Positions 1 through 13,624 of a stretch of DNA of 64,000 nt are shown piece after piece (position 1 is the stretch's first letter; every line of letters begins with the position of its first letter). The notes beneath the pieces are model-generated. The model was not told where the DNA came from. It saw only the letters and a program-made list of their open reading frames with translations, and searched no databases. Location of the stretch: the NCBI RefSeq assembly GCF_035582795.1, contig NC_134367.1:45287062-45351061 (forward strand), given 5' to 3'. Position numbers and translations under genes: made by a program. The stretch is from Mycteria americana. Its lineage: Eukaryota > Chordata > Aves > Ciconiiformes > Ciconiidae.

Positions 1-404
1 CAGAGCATCTAATTAAGTTTTGCTTGGATGCAGTTTATGTGGTATTGTAAACAAACTCATGTATTTACTAAAGCAAAAGAAAAATACCATTGTCTGGTTG
101 CCTCATACTGCTTAAATCACAGCTTGGAGCCATCACTGTATCTCATGTAAAACTGCAGAGAAATAAACATCTGAAGCCTGGTGGACAATGGAACTAACAC
201 TGAGTAGTACATAAACTTAGCCAAAATAAAGCAATATATTGGAAAAGTGCATGAGAAAAATGGATTCTCAGTGGCCATGCGTATTCACTAAAGGAAAGGC
301 TGGACTACATCATCACCAAAATAATTTTTAAAGTCTCCTGTGGTTAATCCTGTGATTATTAGGACAGTAAAACCAGTATCTCTTTCATTAAGCCAATAGC
401 CCAG

Positions 405-581
405 ATGTCTGGGAAGAAAAGCAGAAAAGCTCTAAAGCAGGCAATGGAACATGGTCTAACTGAAATCTGCCAGTTTATTGCTGATACAGTGGAAAAGGCC
501 TTTTCCACAGCCAATAAGGCCAACTCACTGTTTGGCATAGAGATCTGGCATTCACATCAAGAAGAAAAGAAGAAAGATTAA
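405..581 (+). other. unrecognised 58-codon ORF
   Basis: An ATG-started frame of 58 codons ends with TAA; the frame is already open from about 363. The predicted product is lysine-rich at both ends (it begins MSGKKSRKALKQ and ends HQEEKKKD) and has a helix-like middle (ICQFIADTVEKAF). It has no signal peptide, membrane segment or motif I recognise. The sequence before the ATG ends in CAG, so an exon start is possible, but the pyrimidine tract is weak. The charged, regular composition is a little unlike its surroundings. It could be a chance frame, a decayed retrocopy or part of an unseen exon. Confidence 0.15.
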
Positions 582-2890
582 GTGAAGAAAAAAACTACTG
601 GCAATGCAGTAGTATACTTATCATAAAATCTAAGGTCCATGTTTTTCCCCTTCAAAGTCTGATATAATTAAGGCTTTTCTAGCACGCAGGGAAACAACAC
701 AAAACAAAACAAAAAAGCAGGTAATGGTAACAATAGGAAAATAACAACAGTTGAAAAATGGTGACTATTGCCTGAAAATTTTAAAAAAGTTTAATATAGT
801 CAAGGAGAAGATGTGTAAGGCAAGGATAACCAAGCTTCAGGCAAGCCTTATAGAGGCAATTGATGTTCAGTTCACATTAAAATCGATGAAAATCAATTTC
901 AAGCCAATTATTCAAAGAGTTGTACCTTTTAAGCTACAATGACATTTCTCCTAATTTAAGTACAGGAGTTCTATTATAAAGCTCCTAATAAAAGATGCAA
1001 CAAAATGCAATAATAAAAATGTATTTCAAATACATCTGAACTAAAATGAAAAATAATCCTTCATGTCCTTTTGTATATGAGAACATTTGTTCCTGCCAGT
1101 AAGTGCTTTCCCAGTTTCTTAACTGGATTCTAATCCTGGAGTGGGATAATATCATTCCTGCACATTTCCACCCTATCCAAACACATTAGTTTGGGCAACA
1201 AAATGAGGCTTTTGCTGTCACCACCTTTCTGTGAAAGCCCTAAGTAGAACATAAAAATTCATTTCAGTCAAACAACCCATTCGGTACCTTATTCAGCTCT
1301 ACTGAACAAATGCACACCCTTCCAGATTATATGGGCTTCCTAAAAAGTTCAGACAAATTGAAGAATAATCCAGTTCAGTTATACCAAATGCAGCAGACTA
1401 TTCTAAATACTTTCAACTAAATATGTTCAACCTACAGCCTTGACAGCTCTGATTATCCACAATAGTTCTCTGTCCCTCCTCCTACATCTTCCTCCAGCCT
1501 CAGCTTAATTGCTCCCAGCTGTTCTTAAGCTTCCTGTAACTTTCCATAACTGACCATCCCTCATTTCTCCTGCAGCTTCTTGCAATGCTCTCCAAGCCAT
1601 ATACAACCTACCTTCCAAACAGGTGTTAACAAACTTCAGAGTTAGCTGATTTCAATGCATGTGAAGCATTCAGTTGCCAAACTGGGTTTCTTTTTTAATC
1701 ATGCTGTGCAACAAGCAGAAATCATATTTCAGAACACAGTTTGTAAAAGGTGCATTAGTTTTAGAGTTCAGTGTTGTGAATGATTGGATGCTTAGTAGCT
1801 GTGTCTGATTATGGAGTTCTACCTCCCCACGCTTCAGCTTTTTTTTGTTCTTAGGAACAAGCATACATTAGAACAGATCTAAAATTTACACTAATTTACA
1901 GCAAGTTCTTGTTGGCAATCTAAGGTTGCAATCACCAATATTATTTGTAGGTCCCTGGCTGGCGTCTGGAGAACTTCCAAGAGGTCTCCTTCACCAATAA
2001 CTTGGGGATCTTGGGCATGTGCCCTAGGAGGACTGCACCACTAGGCATCTGAAATGAAGGCACAAGTTGGGCACCAAATTTAAGCAGATGATATCCCTCC
2101 CTTAAGTCCCTCCCTCCTCTTTTGCAGTCATTTCTGTTGAGATCGCTGTGTTTAGCCTAGTCACCAAAACACACAGTGGACCTGAGCAGTTCTATCTAAA
2201 TGAGCAGATTCAGGCAGTACCCTAAGCTTCTCAGTTTGGGTGAGCCTCCTAGGCACATCTGTACCCAGCCACATGTCAGGATGACATCCAGGCATGTGCA
2301 TCATCTTTCTTCCCACCTTCCCCTTACCCTTTCTTCTTGCACCTTCATCTCCACCAGAAGAGAATCCATGTACTCAGGTCAGCTCACACTCATCACTCAG
2401 CTTGGGTGCAGGCAGGGGGACTTGACCTGTACCGTCTTAGGCCTCTTCCTGGAACACAGGACACACTGGTGTTGCTTAGTCAAGACTTGACATGGCTTTT
2501 TTAGAGCTCTCTAACCACAGTGCTCTTCTGTAGCAGGTCTTTCACTTCTTGAATTGCATACCAAACCCTCTTCTTTCTTCCTCCCCTTCAGATTATGAGA
2601 TCTAGCTACAGTTAACAGAGCTGCACAGAGTATGGCCTTTTTTTACACCGTTTGTGGGTAAAAGCAAATTATGACTATTATAATAAATAGCTTCTGTTAC
2701 GAATTGGTTGCTACATACAGACAGACAGTATCAGAGGCAGTGTTTAAAGATCGTGAAGTGCAGTTTTCGAGTGGTTTATGTTGCCTTCTCCCCTTCCCGT
2801 TTGGGCCTTTTATTCTCACTGTCTCCTCGCTGCTGGCAGTAAAGTAATGCAGTTCTGCAGTAAGACACATCAACTGATGCATTTTTTTTT

Positions 2891-2938
2891 AAATCCAGCC
2901 AGATTTTTTTCGAATCCAGCCAAAATTCCAGCCAGATC
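2891..2938. repeat. imperfect AATCCAGCCA microrepeats
   Basis: Three close copies of a roughly 10-bp unit (AATCCAGCCA, AATCCAGCCA, ATTCCAGCCA) are separated by T- or A-rich spacers. This is a local duplication with no evident function. Confidence 0.6.
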
Positions 2939-4588
2939 AGCAAGGCGATCTGACTCTCTCAGTCATAATACCAGCACAAGGAAGGCAGTTAAGCAGGAAA
3001 TCTTAATTAATGAGATCAGTAAACTATTAACAAAAATATTTTCTAAGCAGCATTCCAAGTGCATCTTAGTTACAGTCTTAGCATTTATTGCACATTTTCT
3101 GGAGAGTAAATTAGGTTTCTTCACAGGCAAGTGTTCCACCTTGGGCTGTATCACACTGTTGATTGCCAGGATGAGAGCAGGCCCTGGTAATAGGCAGTAT
3201 GGACTGCAGATGTGCAGGTAATTGGCAATTGTTTTTAAAGAAAGAAAAAAGACAACATCTGTTCAACTTGTGCAACTTCAGAGAGCAAATGCTGAAAGGA
3301 AAAGCTTTCTAATATAACCAGATCAAAGAGAAAAAGAAGTCCAAGATTGTAATCAGTGCCAGTTTTAAACACAGGTACTTGTTCAGGTGAAAACACAAAA
3401 AGCATGGGGAGCAGAGGGGAGACATGCAGGTAGGGAATATTTTAAAATTTGTATATTTATAATTATCTGAAAATCCTGCAAATGTGTCTGAGTTTTAGAT
3501 ATTGGATGTTTATCTCTGCCCTTGTCCACCTGTGTTGCTTACCCTCTGAGACTGCTCTCAGTCCGTATAAAGCAGAAAGCACATTAGAGGATCCTGACAG
3601 GAGCATTGAGCACTCTGTAATTTGGATACCTACACAGCATATTTGATTTGATATTTGTGAAATTGTTGGACATCTAACATATTTGCAAAAGCACAATTCT
3701 TCTTCTTCCAGTCTGGTATGAATTTTCAGGCTTAAGTATCTTCTGGCAACGATTTTTAACCTAAAATGTGCAAACTGACTGACAAGGCCCCCTAAATTGG
3801 TGGTAGTTCCCCCAGTTTTCTAGAATGCTGTAAGCCCATTCCACTTCAGCAAGATGCATTGGTCTGAATTGATTTACCATCCCCTTCTGCAGGAGTATGC
3901 CCTCATCAAAACAAATGGATACTCATTTTGCAAGAGGGACCCAAAACCTATGGCATACAAAATAAAGCTGTTCAGATAGAACATCTCAGCTTCTTCACTA
4001 CTTTGAAGCATTCACTGGTACTTGATCAACTTCCGAGACACTACTTCCTTTCAGTTGTCCAAGAAACGTTTCCCACCTTAATTTGTAAGTGCTGCCTAGG
4101 ATGACAGGAGGTGTTTTGTACCTCACTAGCTGTTTCTAGCAACTCCCAGGGTAAGAAATGCTGATCTGGAGCAGTCAGGACTATAGTCCACTCCCCAGTG
4201 CTTTATCTTATAAAACATTTCTCTAACTCCCTCTCCTCCCTTACATAGCTAGTACGATACCCTTCATTTTACAACTCTTTATATAACTGATTTTCCATGC
4301 AATGTTTTTATCATCCTCGTCAAGTGAAGTTCCTTCTATGTGACCTCTTACTTAGTTTGCTTCCTAATAGTCTTCATTCATTGATCATGTTCCTTGTGGT
4401 GTCCTATGTAACTAGACTTTAATGTCTGTGCTGCCCCACCAGAAGGGCCAACCCCACATTCCTGCCTTTTTTCCTTTTACCAATACTAACACCCCTTTGG
4501 TCATCAGACAGCTATATTATGGAGCATATCTACCTGAAATCATTGCAAGATAAAAAAAAAAAAATTAAATTAGACTTCATAAGCTCTT

Positions 4589-4618
4589 ACTTGTATTAAT
4601 CCCTTGATTAATACAAGT
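4589..4618. repeat. perfect 13-bp inverted repeat, 4-nt loop
   Basis: The arm ACTTGTATTAATC at 4589-4601 and its exact complement at 4606-4618 flank the loop CCTT. The sequence can form a hairpin or cruciform on either strand. A 14-bp tandem repeat begins 4 bases to its right. Confidence 0.9.
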
Positions 4619-4621
4619 GAT

Positions 4622-4649
4622 ATGTGCATGAGAAAATGTGCATGAGAAA
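4622..4649. repeat. 14-bp tandem duplication
   Basis: ATGTGCATGAGAAA occurs twice in direct succession, probably a replication slippage product next to the hairpin at 4589. Confidence 0.9.
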
Positions 4650-7600
4650 AAGGCCAGCACAACATAAACCAGGTCCAAAATAGAGACATTCAAGTGGACA
4701 GGTCCAAGTTAACGTCAGTTTTGCATTCCTGAAATCTTAGGGGTTGTCATGGTTCCTGACAAAGTTTATAATCATCAGCTCATTCCTAACTTACATTCTT
4801 AAAAACAGTTCCCTATGCAAAGAGTTACCATTAACCACACTTGAGAAGGAACGTAAGCCCTACCTGAAATCTCTGGTTTCAGTTCAACTGCTCCCTAAAC
4901 CTTTGGTTAGGCCCTTCATGGAGAAACTCAAAGCAATCAAAGTTTTACCAAACTTGTAACTTTCCTACTCACTGAGCACATGCTTCTCAAGAACAAAAAA
5001 GATCTATTTGAAAATTGTCATTTGTGAATTCACAGATTCTCATCTTTTCGCATGTGCAGTGTAAATTAATTCAGCGTTGTAGTGCAATTATTATAAATAC
5101 ACCACTTTCAAGAGATTTACTAGGACTCCAGGCAGGTCTGTGTACACACATGAAAAATCTTAAAAGAGAGTGAAAGTTTTGGGGGAAAGGAGTGAACTGC
5201 AGCCGACTCTGACAGCAGAGGTTTCAAAATCCCTTTTCCCTCACTGGTCTTCCTGTCAACTTGCCAAGGAACTTCAAAAAATATAAATTTACGGAGTATG
5301 GCCAATGGCAGAGAGTCCCAAATTGTAAGACCTCAGTCATGAGATTAAAAAAGTTAAAAAAAACAGCAAGAACTAAAAGATCTTTTTTGTCACTACTGTA
5401 GCTTTTGTTAGTATTCAGCTTTCAAAGTCCCCAGCAGTTTGATTCAAGTTGGGAGGATGCTTCTCTAGAGAAAGTGAAACATGCATTATCTTTTGTAAAA
5501 TACCTGATATTCTCACTGAATCAGCCAAAGACTTGGTTATTAAGAAAAAAATCTACACCACAAGCCAGGCAGGAAAATGGAGAATAGTGGCAGTGCTGCA
5601 TGCCACTTCTTTCTCATCCCTCCCAGAACAGCAGAAACACTGACAATTTAGTTGCCAGTGAAAAGACAAAAGGAAAGGACCAACACCTGCAAAGAGCTGT
5701 TCTTGTTTAAGTCCTCTGGAAGTTGCACTTCTCAGAGCAAAAATGGTCCAGAGACTTGATTTGGTAGCAAAAAGCAACCTTTTGGTACTCACATTTTTTT
5801 GTGGTCCTCTGAATATCAGTGCAACTCCCCCAGAGTTGTAGAAGCCTTGGAGCTGGTTTAGTCTAGGCTTAAACATGAACAGCTATTATTAGGATGGCAG
5901 TTTCAGTAGGGTCACCCACCAGCCTTACAACCGGCTGTCTTTGGAGTGCCGAAGAGCAATCCAATACCCTGGCTGGGTGGCCTCATTAAAAGCATCCTGG
6001 GATTCCTCTCAACGCTTGTATGCTGATTACCCGTGTCTGTGCTAGGTATTGTGTCTAATCCTCAAAACTAATGAGGTCTATCTCCAGATCCGAGGCAGAC
6101 TCATTGTTCTCAGTCTTCCTGAACTGACAAATCTCCCAGGGACGTAGCGTGAGAGAGCTTGCTGGAATAACTAACAAAGGTGCCAAACATTACTATAGCA
6201 ACTGGGGAAAAACAGAGGCTCAGTATATACCCCAGCTATATTTTCTATTCCTTTTATCATTCATACTCAATCTTTACGCAACTATACCGCAGTCATTTGG
6301 CATCATAAGCCTTTATATTTATCACAAATAAAGTAAAACAATGTTACTCAACATAATTGCGTTTCCTTCCCTGGAGATTTGCCTTGCACATTCATTGACA
6401 GGCTAGCTCCCTTGCTGTGTCAACAGAGAAAATTAAACCTTTCTGGCCTAAAGTGAACTGAAGAGTAGGAAGCAGCATGACAGAATGTATAATGAAAACA
6501 TTCTTTGAATGTAAATCATATAACTTCTTATTTTTTTAATGAGGTGTTTCATAGCTTTTTTACTGTAACTCTCACAGCATTGTAAGGGGCATGAGGGAGA
6601 CCTGAACGCTGAATTTGTCTGGTTTTCCAGCTTTAATGTTTCCCTGGTAGGTGTTTGAAGTAGCACAGGATATAGAATGCTACTTCAATTGTGGAACAAT
6701 TTTTATATGTTGAATTCCCAATAACTTTTTCTTCCTTCATTCTTTTATACACCTAAATGTACTATGTTCAGTTAAGAGAATTTAGTCTGTCAAAGAGTGT
6801 GCTAAGGGGTATTCCAATATTTGGACTCCAAAACTGCCTGGGACTAGGGACCAGCCCCCAGATTTCCCCTTTATGTGAGAGAGAGTATGCCAAGAAATTG
6901 CACTATCGGAATAAAAACATCTCAGTTTTCTCCATTATTGCTGTAGTATTATTTCAGCAGTGGATTCCACTCACTATCCTGGCAATTCCCTCCAGCTTCA
7001 TAATAGTCTAGTGTACCACACCATAAAAACCAGAAATTAAGTCCAACTGCTTTCCAGCAATATGAGCTAGGTGCTTGGGTTTTTGTGTTGGACTCCAGAT
7101 ATCAGCAGGAGAAAATGGGGATGTAAGCTCCACATGGGTCCTGTGCAATGATTCCTTCTTGTGTAAAAAAAGCCTTTTAAAGTTGTTGACACTTTCTATA
7201 GAGAATGTTTTGTGGAGGTGGGTTATTTATCTCAGATGACTTTTGATGAAATAATTCCCTTTTTTTATCATACATTTTATCTGAGTTTTGGGATAGTTCT
7301 AACAATTTTCAGACAGCTCAGACTATGTGTATTTTAAAGGGATTTTGAAAATTAGTAATCCTGTAATCTCATCTCTCAAGTCATCAGCATTTGCTCCACT
7401 GTGCAGAAAATTTTTTTTCACTTTCTTTAAGGTGATTCTTCTAATATTAATCCTAATAATGTGCTACCCCACTTCATAGTTCTCATATTTGAGCAAGTGA
7501 TTTGTTAAGCAGAGTCAAAAACAATGAAGACTTTGTTTTCCATAAATTTTGATTCTTTTATAATTAATAACTGGCAAGGTATGACTAATTTATTTAATAA

Positions 7601-8589
7601 AGCTAATGTTATAATTCATATTCGTTGGCTAAAGTATAAATCTGGAAAAAGACATAATGGGTTCAGGATAATTTTGAAAAATATAATCTTGGCAACTGGA
7701 AATAGATCATAAAAACTAAGATACCTTGACTATCTCTGAAAAACTTCAGAAGTTTTCTCTTTTATAGGCATATGTGTGGTATCTGTCGTGCCAAAGATAA
7801 TTCATATAGCACTAAGAATAACCATGCTATTACCTAGAAAAACTCTAAGCCTGCTTCATAGTCAAGTAGCTCCTGCGTGATCTGCATTTTTGAGAGTAGA
7901 CTTACATTTTAAATCATGGAAAATATCCCCTGTTTATAAGTAAATGTGGTATAATCACCTAGAGAGAAAATTTATGAGTAGACATGAGAGTAATTGGCTG
8001 AAGCAATAACAAAATAAAATGCTCCATGAACAGAGAAATAGAAGAGGCCTGGAAACATGAATTTATATTGTGTCTCTTACCCCTGTCCTGCTTCCCACCC
8101 CAGCTTGACCACAAGCCTTTATAATACACCCACTGGGAAAAAGAAATCAGTGACTATGACTCACGTGGAGCTGGGTCCATGTGGATAGGCCAACGTGTTA
8201 TGTGCATGCCTTATTAGCCAGGAGGTTGTTATGAAAGAGAATTACAATGACTGAGCTATGCGTTCCTCAGAGGGGTCATAAATTTCTCCTTTATCCTGAT
8301 ATTTATTTCCATTAGACTAGTAGGAACATAAACATCCTTGAGTACTCTACCCTTTTTCAAACCTGGTTAAAATTAGCCAGCATCAAAAATAATGGGGGGA
8401 AGGGACTTGGCAAAGGGATCAATGCAAAAATTATATAACGATCTTTTTTTTTTTAGGAATTCAGGCCTAAATTGATTATAAGTTGAAGCATCCGTACTCC
8501 TTGTTATTGTTAAATGCTTTTCTACCCATCCCAAATTCAGCAAAATGAAATGCTCATTAATTTCCAAAGTGAACAAATTTTTCACAGCT

Positions 8590-9360
8590 CATAACTCAAG
8601 CCCTGATCTTGCAGTGAGTGCTGAGTCTGCTGCAAGCCCCGTGGGATTCAGTGGGGCTGAAACGTCCTGGACAGAGATGTGGAGCTGCCTACCTAGGTTG
8701 TTTTAATGACAATATTGACTCAGCCAATATTTCCTTGGTAGCTCAGCACCTCATAAACTGCAAGTTATTTATTTTCATCTCTGTGAAGTATGAAGGCCCC
8801 TAGTTTACATATAAGGTAACCCCTAAAGTTACCTCCACCAAGGGAGATGACTAAAAAAGCATTGAGCACCATTGCACTAAATTTTCAGATGCCAGGCTCC
8901 TAAGCCAAATACATGATTCCTCATCAGGGCCTTGATTTCCTTTATTGTGCAAAGAAAAGCAATTTAGGTGCCCAAACATAGATGCACAGTGCTGTTTTAG
9001 ATGTCTTATGGTATCCCATCTTGCTTCCAGATGCACTCCAGGAAGACACGCATCTCCAAACGTGCTGTGTTGTATCTGCCTGCTCCACATCGATGACTTG
9101 GTAACCAAGGGCCTCTCTGGTGGCACTAAGCACCTAGGTTTATGTATCTAAGTCCCACTGTAGATGAATTACAAGGGAATTCACAATAACTAGCACTCTC
9201 CGCACTGATGAGATTGGAACATCTGAAAAAAAAAAAAAGAACAAGTCCAGAATAGGCAGGAGCATTAGACAAAATACTGAAGGACCCCAATTTTGTGAAA
9301 ACTTTGAGGGTTTGGGCATGAACTGGGTGTGTTACACCCAGCATTCACCAGGAAAATACT
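8590..9360. repeat. probable old interspersed repeat remnants
   Basis: The stretch opens with GCCCTGATCTTGCAGTGAGT and later contains TTTAGGTGCCCAAACATAGA. Both resemble phrases from old, highly diverged interspersed repeats of birds, turtles and crocodilians. No family boundary, terminal repeat or coding remnant can be fixed by eye, so family and orientation are left open. Several short frames on both strands overlap here without any recognisable product. Confidence 0.3.
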
Positions 9361-10789
9361 GCCAGCACTGAGAGTTGTACCTGTGAAGACTTTTGTAAGA
9401 CTTTACAGTCACTGCCAGGCTAAGAAACATCTGATCTTCAGGATCTAGATTTTGAACTTGGCTGCTTAAATACCAGCCCTAAATGACATTTTAGGCACTA
9501 ACATCCTACGTATGCTTGCACTGAAATGATTTGATCTCTCATAAAGTCTGGAAGACAGGGAGAAATTGGACCCCTTTCTCCCATCACCTAAAGTATTGGC
9601 CCACGCACCCTTAACAGCGTACTGGCTTGCAAACTAATAACAACAATTCCAACTCAGTCCCTGTTTGCTTGATTCTTTATTCTGTTTTTATATTTTCTGT
9701 CCTGGAAGTGGTTCTCAGAGAAGACTAACTTGACAATAAAGAGGTATGTTTAAAGAGGTCAAAGGGGATACAGACTTTCTTGGAAGTGAAAGGCAAAGCC
9801 CCTGCAAGACTGGGGGAGGTTAAACAATACTCATTTGTGCAATTGGGAAGTGCTGCTCAAGAAAGGCCTTACCTCCTTTAGTTCTGGTACCAGGACTGAT
9901 GAGTGTTAAATGCACTGGCACTGCAGGATGATTACTGAAAAAACTGAAAAGCAAAATAAATGGCAGTCCTTACTCTCCCTAATTAAAACAGATTAGTTAC
10001 AGCAATTTACTGTCAGGATTAATGCAGCATCAGCCAGGCAGATGTGATCTATTAAATAGCTGTGCTTTTGCCAAAAGAAATTCATTCAGTACAACTGGAT
10101 TTTATAAAATCGTCATTGCATCTAAACATCCGCATCTAAATCTTTACAACTTTATGGCATTTTTTACATTCCCTTTTCTAAATGTTTTATTATCAGAGGG
10201 TATTATAGGCTTTAACAGATTTATAAATATGCATTCCTTTATCTATGTCCTCTATTGAGAACACAGATACACTGTTAAGCTGTGTCTAGATTGCTTTGGC
10301 AATCATTTCAACCTCATCACTAACAGGAAGAATCAAGAAAGCTACAGTTTTCATGGCACTGGACCTCCATCTAGTGAGAAGAAGAATAGCGCATGTTTCT
10401 GGGGCATAAAACTGGCACAGTTCTTGTTTCCATGTTAAAAAATGTTTTCATAAGGGGAATTGTGCTTAGCTGCCAGAAGAGATGTGGATATATTTACATA
10501 AAATACAAAGGCAAATGTTATTTTATATTGTGAAAAACTTCACAAACTTCGTAGTCTCAGTTTCAGTTAAATGTCAGTGACTGCTCGCAAAACTCAGTAA
10601 AGGAAACAGACCTAGAGAAAATCCTGCTGTAGTCAGACACGTGGAACAGCTGATATTGTATTGCAATGTCATGCTCCACTGTTTATCCAGCTTAAAGACT
10701 GAAAAGGCCAGTCTAAAGGCCCTCTTCTGAGGTGGGGACGTGTTAACACCCCCATCGCACAGGTAGGGAAGAAACACACAGACCAAAGG
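9361..10789. other. intergenic DNA, nothing identified
   Basis: I find no gene, RNA or repeat family that I can name in this stretch. One 78-codon plus-strand frame at 10022 looks like chance. Confidence 0.5.
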
Positions 10790-11060
10790 CTGGATTTTAA
10801 AGGTTTAAAAGTGTAGAGGTAGGCACCTACCGAGCTTTTCAGATATGCCTAAATCTTTTTTGTAAGTCAAGGTGTTAAGTGCCTGACTCCTCCTAACCAT
10901 CAGGGCAGATGCCTGGCTGCATCTATTGCCACATAAGTGCCTATAAAACTTGTCCTGACGTGCCAGACTGATACCCTGCTCTTCTTCCCATCTTGAGGGT
11001 CACAGCACTGCAGTGTTGGTGTCTGCTGCACTGATGCACCTGCAATAAAGACAGTTCAGT
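10790..11060. repeat. probable old interspersed repeat
   Basis: Phrases such as GTAGGCACCTACCGAGCTTTTC and GGTGTTAAGTGCCTGACTCC, read together, resemble the shared wording of an old amniote repeat built around 'GTGCCTAA...TTAGGCGCC'. An AATAAA hexamer follows at about 11044. The assignment is by memory of pattern only; the family is not fixed. Confidence 0.3.
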
Positions 11061-11757
11061 ATCTCCCCCCGGGGGCTTGCACCAAGGAAATCCTCAGATC
11101 ATATTTCATGAGATTGCTGTAAATATTTCTGCAACCTTTTTACACAAAGGACAAAGCCACCACAGGCATCTGAATGCACAGTTTTCTCTGATGCCTTAAC
11201 TTTAAAAGTGTCCGTTTGAAATTTTTTTCAGCTGCTTTTTCCGGATCCAGGCATCTGGATTATTGCTGTGAGATACTATACTATAGAAACACCTTTTTCA
11301 AACTAGAAAAAAAATATTTGCAACAGCCTGCCTCAGTGTTTGCAGGTCGTAGACCACCAACAGACAAGGATTCTTTTTTAAGAGGCATAGGTATTGCCTA
11401 TAAATATTATGACAGACAATGTCTCCAAACAAGCAATTTGTTTGAAAAGTAGTTAATAAAACCATATGATATTTTCAAAAGAGGTTTGCGAGAGAACGTA
11501 AAGGACTTATGTTGACATAAATCCACTCCTACTTTTCAAAGCCAAAATTTGCACATAAAGACAGATTCTGCTTTAATGGCATTAGATGATTTTTTAATTT
11601 AAAAAATAACTCTTTTTTCCCAATTCTGTTAGTCCATATAATTTCCTCCAAATCATACATTTTGTGGGTGCACAAGAAAAGCAATAAACCTAAATAGTAT
11701 GATCTACATCCCTGGAAAATATTATTATATACCAAGGAAATATTCTTCACATAGTAC

Positions 11758-11802
11758 AAATTTCAGGTGAAATACTGCAGTGGTGAAATTTCAGGTGAAA
11801 TA
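11758..11802. repeat. 17-bp direct repeat, period 28
   Basis: AAATTTCAGGTGAAATA is present at 11758-11774 and again at 11786-11802. It is a short local duplication. Confidence 0.85.
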
Positions 11803-12340
11803 AATAAATTTCTTTGCTTTGATATATTTGCCTGGACCAGACTCTAATGTTTCTCTAGTTGTGATTATACCAGGTTTAGACTTTCAGATCCCTGGGTATG
11901 TTTCATTCACTCTTCCAGCCTCACTTTAGTCAAGTTAGTTATGGTAAATGTTTCTACATCATTTGTACCTTGAGCAGAAAAAAAATAAATCTACTAGATC
12001 CTAGATACAGCGGACCTTAGTAGCAGACTTTCTCTTTGCCAGAGTATGTTAAGTTTTGCTATCTGTCATCTAACCCATTCTTAGCATGAGACGCCAAAGA
12101 AGAACTGCAAAAAATAATAAGGAAATAAGGAAATAAATGTATATACTCATATACCCAGACAAGCAAAAAAACACACAGTAGGGGAAATAGGGTCGAGAAC
12201 AGTAACACTGTACAGTATGGTCACAGATTTGGAGCAGCAGGAGGTTTTAAATATTAAAAAGTCCTCCAATTTTATTTTGCAGAGCGGTTAATCGAGTCTT
12301 TGATTTTCAAAGGTTATAAAACTTTGACTGAATTGAATTT

Positions 12341-12799
12341 ATGTTTGCAGTGCTTTGTCATATGATTCTTCACGCTGCTTACACTGTTCACCTGCATTCT
12401 GTGAAACAGTTTTCTAAGATGAGCAGCTACCGTAGGTCTGGCAATATCAAACCCTTACTGAGAACATTGCTCCAGTCAGCGTTTTGGGCCACAAATATTG
12501 CAGTTCAGCATCTGCTCATGAAGTGGACTGATTTGTATAGAGCCAAGTGGTTCCCAGGCAGTAAGACGTTGAATGAGATACACAAAACCTTCCTGTGGTT
12601 CAGGAAAGATAAGTTAGGGACTGGAAAACCTGAAAACAGAGCTCTGACTTCCTACATGAATCCCGGGGATGCCCTGGAGAGCTCTTCATTTGATTCCATA
12701 GCCCAGACCTTACAGTACTTTAAAAGTTTTGGACTTTATCATAAAATCAAAGGCAAGAGGCAAGCCCCTGTTCAAAGCAATGCTCAGTTCTCAATTTAA
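12341..12799 (+). other. unrecognised 152-codon ORF
   Basis: This ATG-started frame is the longest one in the window after GPR63. An in-frame TGA lies 12 bases before the ATG, so the frame is not the tail of a longer exon. A good pyrimidine-rich acceptor-like sequence (AATTTTATTTTGCAG) lies about 57 bases upstream and would place the ATG near the start of an exon. The product is basic, has no signal peptide or membrane helix and matches no family I know. In about 128 kb of six-frame sequence a frame of this length can arise by chance, so coding is not established. Confidence 0.2.
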
Positions 12800-13624
12800 A
12801 GGTGCTGTCACTAGGCAAACAGGAGCTCTGGATAAAGCCACAGTAAGCCCCAGGTAAGTCCTACAAAGAGAAAAACAACTCCTTCCTCAAAAAAAGGCCC
12901 ATGTCATTCAACAATGTTAATGACTTGCAAATTACAGACCGCTGAGATATGTACATCCAGACTGAAACTCTCTAAAAAAAAGTTGAAGACACCAGGCATT
13001 CACTGAACTACATCTAGAGAGCTACTGAGGCAGCCCTTTAGTGGGCTGAGTTGTTAAATTGCAGTATCTGTATTTGGCACACAAATCTAAGCATTCAGCT
13101 TAGCCCACGTGAATGCTTATTGCAAAGTCCTGCCTAATAACTGTGTCCCCCTTTTCTCCTGCATTAGCAAATGAAGATCTGAGGGATTAGATGCTGGTTC
13201 TGTGTATTAAGATGCTCTAGACTGTTTTTTCAAGGACTGGGAAATTTATCTTCCTTTTTCTGGGGAATTACCTAAGGATACTTGAGAAGTATTGGCGTTC
13301 TGATGATCCTACCTTATAACCTTACTACGAAATGAATGGATCTGTCCAAAGATAACGTACATCTGTTATTTTAATCCATGTCTTAAGCTATGTAGAGAAG
13401 ATTAGGTTAAACAATGAAGACAACCATGCTTGGGAGGGATATACATGAATGCTAGAGGAGTTGACAAAAATGCAAGTAGGCTGGAGTGGTTTCTCTGTAA
13501 TGGTAATTATACGATGTGATGAACTCTATGTGATCTAGTGATGAACTCTAATAAGTTACTATTGCTAATCAGAGAAATCTACCAATCATTTGAGATATGG
13601 TCCTAAAAATAATGCAGCACTTAC

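Larger units (their letters stand above)
1..8580. other. intergenic DNA, no gene recognised
   Basis: AT-rich noncoding sequence. Open frames on both strands are short (under 110 codons), overlap at random and show no domain I recognise. The only items worth marking are a 58-codon ORF at 405, an inverted repeat at 4589, a 14-bp tandem repeat at 4622 and a cluster of AATCCAGCCA-like microrepeats at about 2891-2938. I see no CpG island, tRNA or rRNA here. Confidence 0.6.
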
